In this document: in pieces, positions 24,501-34,660 of the stretch
Layout: every line of letters starts with the position of its first letter
Numbering within the stretch: the stretch's first letter is position 1
DNA from: Ficedula albicollis
Taxonomy: Eukaryota; Chordata; Aves; Passeriformes; Muscicapidae
Reading direction: 5' to 3'
Assembly: GCF_000247815.1 (NCBI RefSeq)
Contig: NC_021678.1
Location: forward strand, 6,670,190 to 6,734,189
Length of the DNA stretch: 64,000 nt
Notes under the pieces: model-generated
Seen by the model: only the letters and a program-made list of their open reading frames with translations
The model's database searches: none
Told to the model about the DNA's origin: nothing
Program-made: the position numbers and the translations under genes

Positions 24501-27500
24501 TCTGATACTGAGGAGTCAGTTACTGACCATGCTCTACCCCTTAGTGCAGAGTTACAGGGGACTGATAAACGATGCAGAGAAAAAGTAGCTACTGCCCCCA
24601 GAAAAGAGATTCTCTCCAAAATCTATAAAGATGTATCTGAAAATGGTGTAGGTAAAATGTCTAAGGAGGATCATTATGATAAAGTGACAGTGTTACACTA
24701 CACTGGAGATGTTAGTAGTCACAAACATGCAATGTGGATGCGCTTTACTGAGGACAGATTAGACAGAGGTAGAGAAAAGTTGATGTATGAAGACAGGGTG
24801 GACAGGACTGTTAAAGAGGCAGAAGAAAAACTGACTGAAGTATCCCAGTTTTTTCGGGATAAAACAGAGAAGTTGAATGATGAGCTACAGTCTCCAGAGA
24901 AAAAGCAGCATAAAAAAAATGGCAAGGAAATACATTCTAGCCAGAGCTCTGCCAGCAGCAGCCCTGAGAAAGTTCTGCTCTCTGAATTGCCATCGTCTGG
25001 GGATGAATGGAGTAAGGTGAAGCAGTATGCTCATGATGGGAAGTGCTTTCCCAAGGTGGATGAAAGAAAAGCATCCAGTTTGCCCAGCAGTCCTGAAAAA
25101 AGGATATACGTGCAACCTGCAGAGGACTCTAAACAAACTATGGAACACAAAGGAAGTGCTCAGCAGAGCACTGGAGTACCTGAGACTGGATTTCAGCTGA
25201 AGCAATCAAAGCTCAGTTCCATTAGGCTTAAATTTGAACAAGGTATAAGTCCCAGAAGTAAGGACATAACTCAAGAAGAAAAAAAGCTGGATGGTCAGTC
25301 CAAAATTCCAGTAAAAAAATTGCAAGAAAGTAAGTTACCAGTGTACCAGTCCTATTCAAGAGAGAAACACGCAAAGCAAATAGAGGTCATTGATGGGAGC
25401 ACAGCTTTACAGAAAGAGGTCAAAATACAGGAAGACCTTGTTCCAGGTAAAGGGAAAGCTGTGGAAGACTTCCGTGCTTCAGACACACAAAAACAAAGAA
25501 CTGAGATGAGGAAAGGCGTGCCAGAATGCTTTTCAGAACCACGGGCGAAAGACCTAGCATATGGCTCAGATTCAACTATGAAGGGACACTGGGACAAAAA
25601 AATCTATAGGACATGGGAAAGTCCTGGAACTTCTAACCATAAAACACAGAAGGAAAAGCTTTCACATGTGCTGGTTCCAGATACAGTAAAAGAAAATCAT
25701 GTTGATCATGCTGAATCTAAAACTGACAAAAAAAGTGAATTTATCACTGTGACAGAGCACAAAGTGGCCTCAAATGGAATTCATTCAGAAGAAGTGAAGG
25801 AACTGACTGTAAAATCCCCCTCAAAAAGGGTTTTATATAGAGAATTTGTTGTCAGGGAGGGGGAACGTAATGGTGAAGTGGCTGATAAAAAATCCAAAAG
25901 GAAAGAAGAAATTGCTGTGTCCCATATTCCAGTCAGAATTATTGAGGAGAAGAGAGCCATGCTTGATGGTGTCTATGAACTTTCAGCTAAAGTATCCCAA
26001 TCAGCTGTGATTCAGGAGAAAGTTGAAAGACAGATTGATTATGTGGAAGACGAAAAGATAAAGCATTCAGAAATCAGAAAAGTTACCAAGCAGCAGAGCT
26101 CAATAGGTCTAAGTCCTCCTGCTGAGGAAACAGAGCTATCCCCTAGCAAATCACCAGATTCTTTAGAATGTAGCCCAGGAAAGGAATTTCCTTCAAGTGA
26201 CATAGTTGACCCCGGTGCCAGTGATTACTTGGATAAAGTTGCACCACTAGTAAGCACTGATGGAGTAAAAGAAATTAAGACCTTACCTGTTTATGTCAGT
26301 TTTGTCCAAGTAGGAAAGCAATATGAGAAAGAGGTGCAACAAGGAAGTGTTAAAAAAATTGTCAGTCAGGAAAGTAAGACAGTACAAGAGACAAGGGGGA
26401 CATTTTACACAGCTAGACAGCAAAAACAACTTCCTTCTCCACAAGGTAGTCCAGAAGATGACACATTAGAACAAGTGTCCTTTATAGACAGCTCTGGTAA
26501 AAGCCCTTTAACACCAGAAACACCGAGTTCAGAGGAAGTGAGTTACGAGTTTACATCTAAAACACCTGACTCACTAATAGCTTATATCCCAGGCAAGCCC
26601 AGCCCGATACCTGAGGTATCTGAGGAGTCAGAGGAGGAAGCAGAGGCTAAGTCAACATCTGTGAAACAGGCAGAGGTTGAGGAACCGCAGATTGACAAAA
26701 CATTACCGAATCTTATAAATAAGGACTCTAACAAAAGACCCAAAGGTAACAGAGTTGCCTATATTGAATTCCCTCCTCCTCCACCACTGGATGCAGATCA
26801 AGGAGAGTCAGAAAAAAAGTCTCATTATTCCACTGAGAGTGAAATGGAGATGACCGAAGTGAACTTGCAAGATGAACATGACAAGTGCCAACTGGCTGAA
26901 CCTGTCATCAGAGTACAGCCACCTTCTCCTGTGCCGCCAGGAGCAGATGTCAGTGACTCCAGTGATGATGAATCCCTCTATCAACCTGTTCCACTTAAAA
27001 AGTATACGTTCAAACTGAAAGAGCTGGAAGATGACCAGAAAGAAACCTCAAAACCCAGACCCCCTGAAAAGATTGAGAAACAGAAAGAGTTAGGACATCC
27101 CACTTCTGGGAAACCTAATGAATTTGACACTGGGCTTGATTCACCCCAGAATGATGTAGTGCCAAATGGGAGTAACAATGACCAGTCTGTCACAGAGTGT
27201 TCCATAGCAACCACTGCAGAATTCTCCCATGATACCGATGCAACAGAGATTGACTCTCTTGACGGTTATGATTTGCAAGATGAAGATGATGGTTTAACTG
27301 AGAGTGATTCTAAACTTGCAGGTCCGGCAGTTGAAACCAAAAAGGACGTATGGACTACAGAAGGCATTCTAAAGCAGACTGATCGCTGCTTTAGCCAGAG
27401 TAAGCTTGAAGTCATTGAGGAGGAAGGCAAGGTAGGCCCTGAAGAAGACAAGACACCTTCCAAAGGTCCATCTTCTGACAAAACTGGAGATAAGAGCGAT

Positions 27501-28712
27501 AAGAAGTCAGGGGCACAGTTTTTCTCTTTGGAAGGCAGACACCCTGACAGGACTGTATTTCCTGACTCATATTTCAGTTACAAAGTAGACGAAGAATTTG
27601 CAACACCTTTCAAAACTGTGGCCACCAAGAGTCTAGATTTTGACCCGTGGTCCAGTAACCGAGGTGACGATGAAGTGTTTGAGACTAAATCGAGGGATGA
27701 TGAGGCTAAGCCATTTGGTCTGGCAGTGGAAGACAGATCTCAAGCAACAACACCTGACACAACACCAGCCAGAACTCCAACAGATGAGAGTACGCCAACT
27801 AGCGAGCCCAACCCCTTCCCATTTCATGAGGGGAAGATGTTTGAGATGACTCGCAGTGGTGCAATTGACATGAGCAAGAGGGATTTTGTTGAAGAAAGAC
27901 TCCAATTTTTTCAGATTGGTGAGCATACTTCTGAAGGGAAGTCAGGGGACAAGGGGGAAGGGGATAAAAGTACAGTCACTGCCATCACACAGCCACAGGC
28001 AGGGGACAGCACTGTAGAGACAAACCTAGAGAGACCAGTAGAAACAACAGCAGTTGAAAATAAGCCCGGCATCCAGGCCAGTGGAGATTGCATGGAGCAA
28101 ACACTTGGTAGTAACTCACTGGAGAAATCATCGGCAGCAGTAAACGCTTCCAAAGTTGATCCCAAATTGCGCACACCAATTAAAATGGGAATTTCTGCTT
28201 CCACCATGACTCTGAAGAAAGATGGCCCTGGCGAAGTGACAGATAAGATAGAAGCTGTGATGCCAAGTGGTGAGGGATTAGAAAATGAAACTGTAGCAGT
28301 GATTGCGAGTTCAGCTTCTAGCCAGACGAGCTGTAGGCAAACAGAAAACACTGATTTTCCAAAAGATAATTTTAATAACAACAACAATTTGGATTCATCT
28401 GCTGTCCCTACAGATGATATTACCTGTAATGTATTGCTAAAAGAACATTTGGAACCGAAATGTTCCCTCCAGAAAGCTAACCAAGCGAAAAGCCCTTCAG
28501 GAAAAGGTACAGGGACAACACAAGGACACAGAGTAAGAGATAAGCAAAAACCACATGGAGAGCAGCAAAAGTCAACACAGTTGGTAGGAGCTAGAGGAAA
28601 ATCAAAGCTTCCTGTAAAGGCCAGCTCAGTAAAACAAGTCCTTTCACAAAATACCGGCCAGCTCAGTAAAACAAGTCCTTTCACAAACTCACCAAAGCAA
28701 TACAGGGAGTAA
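21508..28712 (+). CDS. ANK3: ANK3 giant exon, up to premature stop
   Basis: The giant neuronal exon begins at 21508 (after ttaag; GMKTVERSAGATRSL across the junction) and is open to a TAA at 28710-28712, about 2,400 codons. Order: Ser/Thr/Pro-rich basic part with repeated SPIKS/SPLKS motifs (21618-22770); acidic helical KEDL segments (22771-22980, MKEDLIRMTAIL and KEDLVKVSEILKK); LIR-like DDWVEF (23037-23054); DKSPLSDSGFETRSEK (from 23439); SERIEETMSVHDIMKAFQ (near 23870); a conserved stretch with charged helix MWMRFTEDRLDRGREK to RDKTEKLNDEL (24730-24885); several SxIP/SxLP motifs; and ATTPDTTPARTPTDES to FEMTRSGAIDMSKRDF (27745-27890), which ANK2 shares. Known: this exon assembles the axon initial segment and nodes of Ranvier. 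Odd: the stop is caused by a 37-nt duplication; see the shifted continuation. Confidence 0.95.
22995..23090 (+). other. ANK3: LIR-type GABARAP-binding motif in giant exon
   Basis: In frame, 23037-23054 encodes DDWVEF, followed by STEEIDEARQQA. Known: mammalian giant ankyrin-G binds GABARAP through an LIR motif with a Trp and Phe spaced by two residues (W-x-x-F) plus a downstream helix, and this stabilises GABA-A receptors at the surface. Trp (23043-23045) and Phe (23052-23054) are both kept here, as are the preceding acidic residues and the helical EEIDEARQQ extension. Function in this species is inferred. Confidence 0.8.
25299..25340 (+). other. ANK3: SxIP / SxLP motif pair in giant exon
   Basis: The codons encode SKIPVKKLQESKLPVY: an SxIP motif (25299-25310) and an SxLP motif (25329-25340), both in a basic Ser-rich context. 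Known: SxIP-type motifs bind end-binding (EB) proteins at microtubule ends, and giant ankyrin-G links the initial segment to microtubules. Related motifs occur at 28602-28613 (SKLP), 28780-28791 (SRIP) and 28885-28896 (SKLP); the last two lie in the shifted part. Confidence 0.6.
28619..28687. repeat. Frame-breaking 37-nt tandem duplication in giant exon
   Basis: A 32-nt sequence (28619-28650) recurs exactly at 28656-28687, separated by five bases (atacc). The added length is 37 nt, not a multiple of three. Both copies encode ASSVKQVLSQ, but in different frames: frame of the upstream exon in copy one, plus-one frame in copy two. Reading from copy two in the shifted frame gives a continuous ankyrin-G sequence to the end of the exon. 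Confidence 0.97.
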
Positions 28713-29236
28713 AGCGAAAGAGGCTAGTAAGCCTGACAAAGCAAAACAGAATAATTCTTCTCCCTGTCTAGAAGCAAGGTCTAGGATTCCTGTAAAAAAC
28801 ACACATAGGAGTAATCTAGCTAGAAGACCTCCAGCCCTGCCAAAACAAGAGCAGGTAGAGAAAGAAAAGCCAAAACAACTTCCTTCTAAATTACCAGTAA
28901 AGGTAAGATCTACCTCCGTCACCATGACAACAGTTAAAGTAAAGAAAAATCAGCTTAGGGAGGTATGTAAACATTCTATTGAATATTTTAAGGGAATTAG
29001 TGGTGAGACATTAAAGCTTGTGGATCGTCTTTCTGATGAAGAGAAAAAGATGCAGTCAGAGGTCTCTGATGATGAAGAAGACAGTACATCAAGGAACACA
29101 TCCTTATCAGAAGCTACTCAAGTTTACCAGCCTTCCATTACACCGAAGTCTGCTAGAGACATGAGAACAGAGGCAGCATCTATAAAATCAAAGATTGAAA
29201 AGGCCGACAGTGAGAGGAGGAGGAGTAAGAGGACTG
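28656..29236 (+). pseudogene. ANK3: ANK3 giant exon, 3' part in shifted frame
   Basis: From the second copy of the 37-nt duplication the ankyrin-G sequence continues in the other frame: ASSVKQVLSQTHQSNTG, then SRIPVKNTHR, QLPSKLPVKVRST, QLREVCKHSIEYFKGISG, ETLKLVDRLSDEEKK and SKRTG at the donor (gtgaga at 29237). There is no stop in this frame across the segment and codon usage looks ordinary, so the frame has been under coding constraint. Without the 37 nt the giant exon would be 7,692 nt, a multiple of three, which restores the expected phase. I therefore read this as a functional exon with either an assembly error or a very recent lesion. It is typed as broken only because the given sequence does not translate through. 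Confidence 0.9.
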
Positions 29237-29873
29237 GTGAGAATGAAGGCAGTCAGGTTTCTGGAGCTCTCATGGCTCACCTCGTGGAGATCAAGCCTAG
29301 TTTGTAAAACTTTCAACTTGTTGATCCTAGTGCATGAACTGTTGTGATTGCCTGTGGAGTGACTTAACTGTAGTTTTCATTCTGTCATTGTCATCCGTAT
29401 GTGCTGTCTTATTCTCTTTTTCTTCCTTCAAACAAATTCTGTACTGTAGAAAGCTAGTGAAGCATGCCAAAGACATTCATGTAACTCAGAAATTCATGTA
29501 ACTCAGGAACTGAAAGATGTCTTTTGTGACAGTATATTTGTTCTGTCAAAGTAGAGAAAATAGAAAATAATCTGGCCTTGGTGGTTTTCACCAGTAATTG
29601 AACAACCTGTCTACAGTCTAACAGCTAGATTGTCAGCATGTTTGGTTTCATTACACGACATCATGTAGTTTTACATTTTGGCTTTACACAGGTGAAAATC
29701 TAAAAGCTGTGAAAAAATTTTGGTTTGTAGGTTATGAGGTCACACAACCATTCTAGTAAACAATATAAACACAGTCAACTTAGTCAATTAAAGCTATTTT
29801 TTATAATAAACTATTATCCGGTATTGTGGTTTTCTGTGCAAAACCTTTTTAATTGAGAAATTGTAAATCACAG
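29237..29873 (+). other. Intron of ANK3
   Basis: A 637-nt AT-rich intron. A small 17-nt tandem duplication (attcatgtaactcag, near 29476-29510) is present. Without splicing, translation ends at 29307, so intron retention would truncate the protein. The acceptor is aaatcacag. Confidence 0.75.
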
Positions 29874-29948
29874 GTCCACAGAGTCCATGTGAACGGACAG
29901 ATATAAGGATGGCAATTGTAGCTGATCACCTAGGACTTAGCTGGACAG
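29874..29948 (+). CDS. ANK3: ANK3 exon: start of death domain
   Basis: The 75-nt exon encodes PQSPCERTDIRMAIVADH then LGLSWT, the first helix region of the ankyrin death domain. The first two bases (gt) complete either Gly (after the giant exon, TGPQSP) or Ser (after 18103, MSPQSP). Donor gtaagc at 29949. The final g joins aa of the next exon to give Glu. Confidence 0.95.
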
Positions 29949-30777
29949 GTAAGCTTTTCTGCTTTAATATTGAAATCAGCCTTTGCTATTGCATTTTTAG
30001 GTATTCTTTTACCAAAAGACACAGCAAAACTGCATCAGGCTCTCCCAAATTCACAGCCAGGCCAGCTTCCCAAAACGTGCAATGTACTGCTGGGCAAAGA
30101 TGCCTATTAGGAAATTATTCCTTTATCTTTCAATAAATCAAAGAAGAACTCAGAGAAAATAGCTAAATGGCTTTCCTCTCCAGATGTTCTCCCAAGGAGC
30201 TGAGAGGCTCTACCTGCCTGGCCTCAGGGCTGCCTCTGGGGTATTTGCTGTCCCTGGACAGCAGTTTCCCCCAAACCCTGGTTGCAGGGAGCCCAGCAAC
30301 CAGGCAAGTTGGTGCTGGAAACTCTGCCCACCTGTAGCCCCGTATGTTGGTGGGCAGAGCTGCTCTTCCTGGGCTCACAGCTGCAGCAACCAGCTCTGCC
30401 GGGGCTCAGATGATGACAGCACCAGTGCTGAGCTGCACAGGGTGCTCCCAGGGGGAAATAAAGAGAATTTATAAATTAGCAGTGATGACACAATCTCCAG
30501 GGAGGGCTTTTTCATCATGTTTAAGTGCCTTACTGAGTATAAGTGTGATAATCGCTCCCAGAGATGATTGAAATTCAAAATTATGTCTTAGGAAATTGAA
30601 GTATATAATGTCACATTCATTGTTACTTGTAAAGTTTATGTCAGGCAGTTTTGTTGATATCTCCATGACCTATGAAGTTAGTATTTTCAAGCTTGACAGG
30701 ACAGTTGAGGGATCTGTGCTTTTTTTGGTGTTTTTGGTTTTGTCTTCTTTTCTCGCTTGTTTTTTTTGTCTTTATAG
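29949..30777 (+). other. Intron of ANK3
   Basis: An 829-nt intron with a moderately GC-rich middle (30180-30460) and a T-rich 3' end. No feature recognised. Confidence 0.75.
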
Positions 30778-30909
30778 AACTGGCAAGAGAACTGAATTTT
30801 TCTGTGGATGAAATAAATCAAATCCGAGTAGAAAACCCAAATTCTCTTATTGCTCAAAGCTTCATGTTATTAAAAAAATGGGTTACCAGAGATGGGAAAA
30901 ATGCTACAA
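30778..30909 (+). CDS. ANK3: ANK3 exon: death domain core
   Basis: The 132-nt exon encodes [35 protein letters not shown] and VTRDGKNAT, the core helices of the death domain. Acceptor gtctttatag, donor gtaagt at 30910. Known: ankyrin death domains are folded six-helix bundles of the DD superfamily, used for intra- and intermolecular contacts rather than apoptosis in most settings. The sequence is nearly identical to the mammalian one (LIAQSF versus LISQSF from memory). Confidence 0.96.
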
Positions 30910-31972
30910 GTAAGTTCAAGTAGTTACTTTTGTTTTTTATGAGTTATGGCCCATGTCATCTGTTGCCAAGTTGAAGAAAACATTATGAGTGTTCTTCACA
31001 AACCATCAATGAAAAATGAAGTTTCAGTTACATTTTTACCAGGAGTCAGAAATATGTCATATTTATTCAATATATACGCAGAAGGAAATGATCTCTTATC
31101 CACATCCATAATTGATGGAACAAGTAATGAACTCGAACTCCAGTAAAGAAAATAATAGGGAAAACTTTCCAATAGCAAGGAATGTGAAACATAGAAATGA
31201 TTGCCTGGAAAATTTAGGTAGTCTCACATTATTGCAGGTCATAGGAAAAGACTAAAATTCTTACTATGAGAAGTGATGGAGACATTGATTCTGTGCTGAT
31301 AATTATGGATTTATCTGTACATTTCACTTGAATTGCTCAGATTCTGTGCTGATAATTATGGATTTATCTGTATGTTTCACTTGAATTGCTCAAACTGAAA
31401 GAGAGGGGTTGATTTTTGTATGGCATCAGTGGTGTTCGTTACCCTTCTCTGATCCACAAACTCCTGCAGGTCATTTGAGTCTCCTCTGATCTCTTTCACT
31501 GTAAAAGTAATTTCCAGTATTGCTGTGCTCTCACAACAGGATTATTGTAAATGAGATTTCATTATCTACTGCATGAGTAGCCTTATATGCATTATTACCT
31601 GACTGCCTGTTCTGTTGTTCCTCAAAACAGAATGGTAAAAGGATTTTTACACTCCCTTTACGCTCCAGTAAAAGTATATTTTGTATCAGTAGTAAGTAAA
31701 TATGTTCTTTAGGAACTCTCTGTCCTTATTCTTTATACCTTTTGTATTGTAATATAATTATACTTGGAGAAAGTGTAGACTCTTAATAGATGTGTACCTT
31801 GAATAAGTAGGCAGCTGAATGACTGCTCAGACAAATGCTGAGGTTTGCTAGAACCAAAGGCATTGGGACATGGCAGCAATTTGTAAGAAATGCAATGTGA
31901 ATGTGACTGAGAAAAATGATCACACAGTTCTGCAATGCTGAACCTTTTTCTGATGTGTTTTTTTTTTTTCAG
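30910..31972 (+). other. Intron of ANK3
   Basis: A 1.1-kb intron containing a 53-nt two-copy tandem duplication (31287-31392). The acceptor has a strong T tract (ttttttttttcag). Confidence 0.75.
31287..31392. repeat. Two-copy tandem duplication, period 53 nt
   Basis: Copies 31287-31339 and 31340-31392 both start gattctgtgctgataatt and end gaattgctca, differing at two bases (ctgtacatt versus ctgtatgtt). Confidence 0.92.
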
Positions 31973-32116
31973 CTGATGCCTTAACTTCTGTATTGACAAA
32001 AATTAATCGAATAGATATCGTGACCCTTTTGGAAGGACCAATATTTGATTATGGAAATATTTCAGGCACCAGAAGTTTTGCAGATGAAAATAACGTATTT
32101 CATGATCCCATTGATG
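31973..32116 (+). CDS. ANK3: ANK3 exon: end of death domain
   Basis: The 144-nt exon encodes DALTSVLTKINRIDIVTL, LEGPIFDYGNISGTRSF and ADENNVFHDPID. It closes the death domain and starts the regulatory tail. Acceptor ttttcag, donor gtaatt at 32117. It ends one base (g) into a codon. Spliced to 35030 it gives Gly (DGYPS); spliced to the candidate alternative exon at 34158 it gives Val (DVYLIV). Both joins are in frame. Confidence 0.95.
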
Positions 32117-32270
32117 GTAATTGAATTCTGTAGTCATTTTTAATTCAGTGACATGCCCAGTAATACAATAATATTGTATAAACCAGACTTTAAAGAAAGA
32201 TTGTAAGTTATACAGGAACAATAATTTTAAATGTATAAAGGGTTTTTCCTGTCCTAAAGCATGATACTAT

Positions 32271-32990
32271 AGAATCATAGACTATCCCTCAGCTGATAGG
32301 GACCTATGACTAGATCCTGGCCCTGCACGGGACAGCCTCAAGAATCAGACCCTGTACCTCAGAGCGTTGTGCAAACGCGTCTTGAACTCTGGCAGGCTTG
32401 GTGCTGTGACTTCTCTCTTCCAGAGCTTGACCACCTTCTGAGTGAAAAACCTCTTCCTAGTATCCAGCCTAAACCTCCCGTGGCATGGCTCCCTGCTGAC
32501 TCATGTTCAACTTCCCATCAACCAGGGCCCCCAGGTCCTTTTTCGCAGGCTGCTCTCCAGCCTCTCATTCCCCAGCCTGTCCACACAGCCAGGGTTGCCC
32601 TATGCCAGGTGCAGAATCCAGCACTTGTCTTTGTTAAACTTACATGGTTGGTGATTGCCCAGCCCTCCCTGCCTTGGAATTGTCAGCACTTGTCTTTGTT
32701 AAACTTACATGGTTGATGATTGCCCAGCCCTCCCTGCCTTGGAAGTGCCCTCCCTGCCTTGGAATTGTCCACAGCTGGTTGCAATTTCCTATCATCAGCG
32801 AACGTCCTTAGTACACCTTCAAGTCCTGCATCCCAGTCATTTATGGGGATATGTAGGTTGCACATTAAAATCTCAAACAATAGGCACAGAGTCCACAAAT
32901 ATGTGTGTCTAGTAAAGACTGGTTCCCACCAGCCTCAGTGCCAGTTGGCAAGACCAAGCTTTTCTCCTGCAACAGTTGTCCCTTGAGGCT
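32271..32990 (-). mobile_element. CR1-like LINE fragment, minus strand, rearranged
   Basis: The + strand begins with atagaatcatagactatcc, the antisense of a CR1 3' end. It continues with stretches that I recognise as antisense CR1 (aaaaacctcttcctagtatcc, ccccaggtcctttttcgcagg, gcacttgtctttgttaaac). Reading frames are broken. A 65-nt internal duplication (32619-32748) and a third copy of ccctccctgccttggaa show local rearrangement. The right limit is approximate. Confidence 0.8.
32619..32748. repeat. 65-nt two-copy tandem duplication inside CR1 fragment
   Basis: cagcacttgtctttgttaaa begins at 32619 and again at 32684. The copies continue through the ccctccctgccttggaa motif, which then occurs a third time directly downstream (near 32745). 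Confidence 0.88.
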
Positions 32991-34157
32991 TGCCCATGTC
33001 TATTTTTTTTGTACTTGGTATTTAATGCTTGACAATTTACCTGGAAATATGTTTATTCTTTGGCTTCCTGTCTAGATATGTAGTGGTATTTTCTACAAGG
33101 AAAAAACTTCAAGAAAAAAAAAAAAAAGGAGGAACAAGGGGGGGAAAGTGCATAGTATTTGCATGGGATAAATTAATGTTGAGTTTACTACCAAGCCTCT
33201 TTGAGACCTGTGAACGTTGATTGCTTTATGATTTTCACTTGGACCATTCCTCCAATGGCAATAGAAAAAGAAGAGAATGTTCTATTAGTGCATGAGTGAA
33301 TATCTTTTTTAGTCTGCTAATGGGTAAAGTTGTGTAATAATTTTCTCATGGAAGCTGTATCAACTTAAAGCAGAACTGTGCAGGTTAAATTTGAATCAGA
33401 TTAAAAGCAAAAATGAAATTATCCTTGTAAAACAAAATTTCCATAGAAGTGCTTATTATTTATCAGTATGTTGAAGATGCTAAATGTTGACTTGTTCTTG
33501 TTTCAAATGTTAGATAAGAGGCACTGGATTGTTACTTTGATTTTATTCGCTTGTATTATAAATAGCTCCTCAAATAAGATTTTTTTTTTTTTTGTAAGTA
33601 ACATTTCCTTTGGTTTTTGTAATTTGTTCAATTATGTTTTGGCTTTCTCTGTATTTTAGTAAGATTTTTTTTGTTCTTCAGAGCATATGAGCTCAGTGTA
33701 CCTCCATTATTGGGCAGCATTGCTGGTCATTGAATCATTGCACTACAGAAATAGTTTTCTGTTGACATTTTAAGAAAGTTGCTCTTGAAATGTTGCTTGA
33801 GCCTTTTAATAGTAGCATCAATATTTTATGAAAAAAGCGCTTCTCTGCAGTTGTTTTCTGTCTCTCCTCTTCTCTGAACCTTCCTCAAGCTTTCTTTCCT
33901 CACCAAGACCAGACCACCTTTGGCTTTCTTTTGGCTGGTTCAGGAAACAAACCCCCAACCCCTGTTGATGCACCTCTCCTTGCAGGCAGCACAGTGTCCA
34001 GTTAACCCCACAGCATGTGTTCTTCCCTTCCTTAGGTTGCCCAATGCGAACTTAAGGTTTTGTTACCATTTTTATGTGTATATTCAGTTTAATCCTTTTG
34101 TATGTTATCTTTTTTTTAATGTTTTCATCGTTTTTTCTTTTCTCTTTATTTGATCAG

Positions 34158-34276
34158 TGTATCTGATTGTACCAATGTCACCAAGATCACCTCAATCTTC
34201 AAGATCACCAAAATCTCCTTACTCACCACGGTCCTCTCACCCATATAACTTCACTGTACCTGAAATATTCATATAG
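34158..34276 (+). CDS. ANK3: Candidate alternative 3' terminal exon of ANK3 (Ser/Pro-rich tail)
   Basis: After a strong acceptor (a long T-rich tract ending tttgatcag) lies an open stretch that joins in frame to the death-domain exon ending at 32116. It encodes 39 residues beginning VYLIVPM, then SPRSPQSSRSPKSPYSPRSS, and ending TVPEIFI before TAG at 34274-34276. A cluster of AATAAA signals (34616-34643) follows about 340 nt later, with a T/G-rich stretch downstream, so all parts of a terminal exon are present. The product would be an ankyrin-G ending just after the death domain with an SP-repeat tail, lacking the usual C-terminal regulatory region. I do not recall such an isoform with certainty. 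Use of the exon is inferred; chance openness of a 39-codon repeat-like stretch cannot be excluded. Confidence 0.55.
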
Positions 34277-34660
34277 CTCTCCCTTGATGTATTTTTGTTC
34301 TTTTATCCCTTTGTTAACTTCCTTGCTTTAGTTTTTTTTATCCTGCTGTGTATTTAGATCTACTATCTTTTAGTATCCTCATTCAGATCCATTTCTGTTC
34401 TTCATTCTTCAGCTAGTCCATTCTTGTACTCTGTGGTTAAATTGGAGGTATATGTTAGTAAAACTGTATTTCTGGTATCGTGTATTTTAATATAAAAGCA
34501 CATTAAAAATTTGGACCTGTTTTAGAAAGAATACCTACTGACAAAAATGTGGCTGTCCTATGTTATGATCTACTGCTGTCTTTAAAATCTGTTAACTAAA
34601 CTTCCAAATTTAAAAAATAAATAAATAAAAACTTGGAAATAAAGATTTACACAATGTGGC
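34277..34660 (+). promoter_or_regulatory. Putative 3' UTR and polyadenylation cluster of the alternative terminal exon
   Basis: Four AATAAA hexamers occur at 34616-34621, 34620-34625, 34624-34629 and 34638-34643, followed by the T/G-rich gattgtcttgtatg at 34667-34680. That is the usual arrangement for a cleavage site. The sequence between the stop and this cluster is AT-rich and featureless. Use of the site is not proven. Confidence 0.45.

Larger units (their letters stand above)
32117..34157 (+). other. Intron of ANK3 with CR1 fragment
   Basis: This 2.0-kb stretch lies between the death-domain exon and the candidate alternative terminal exon. It holds an antisense CR1-like fragment (about 32271-32990) with an internal 65-nt duplication. 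The rest is AT-rich and unrecognised. Confidence 0.7.

Noticed and set aside
27911..28684. 257-codon open frame on the minus strand
   Set aside because: It lies wholly antisense to the ANK3 giant exon; composition mirrors the coding strand and no domain is recognised.
32306..32716. 136-codon + strand frame
   Set aside because: Lies in the antisense of a CR1 fragment and includes its internal duplication.
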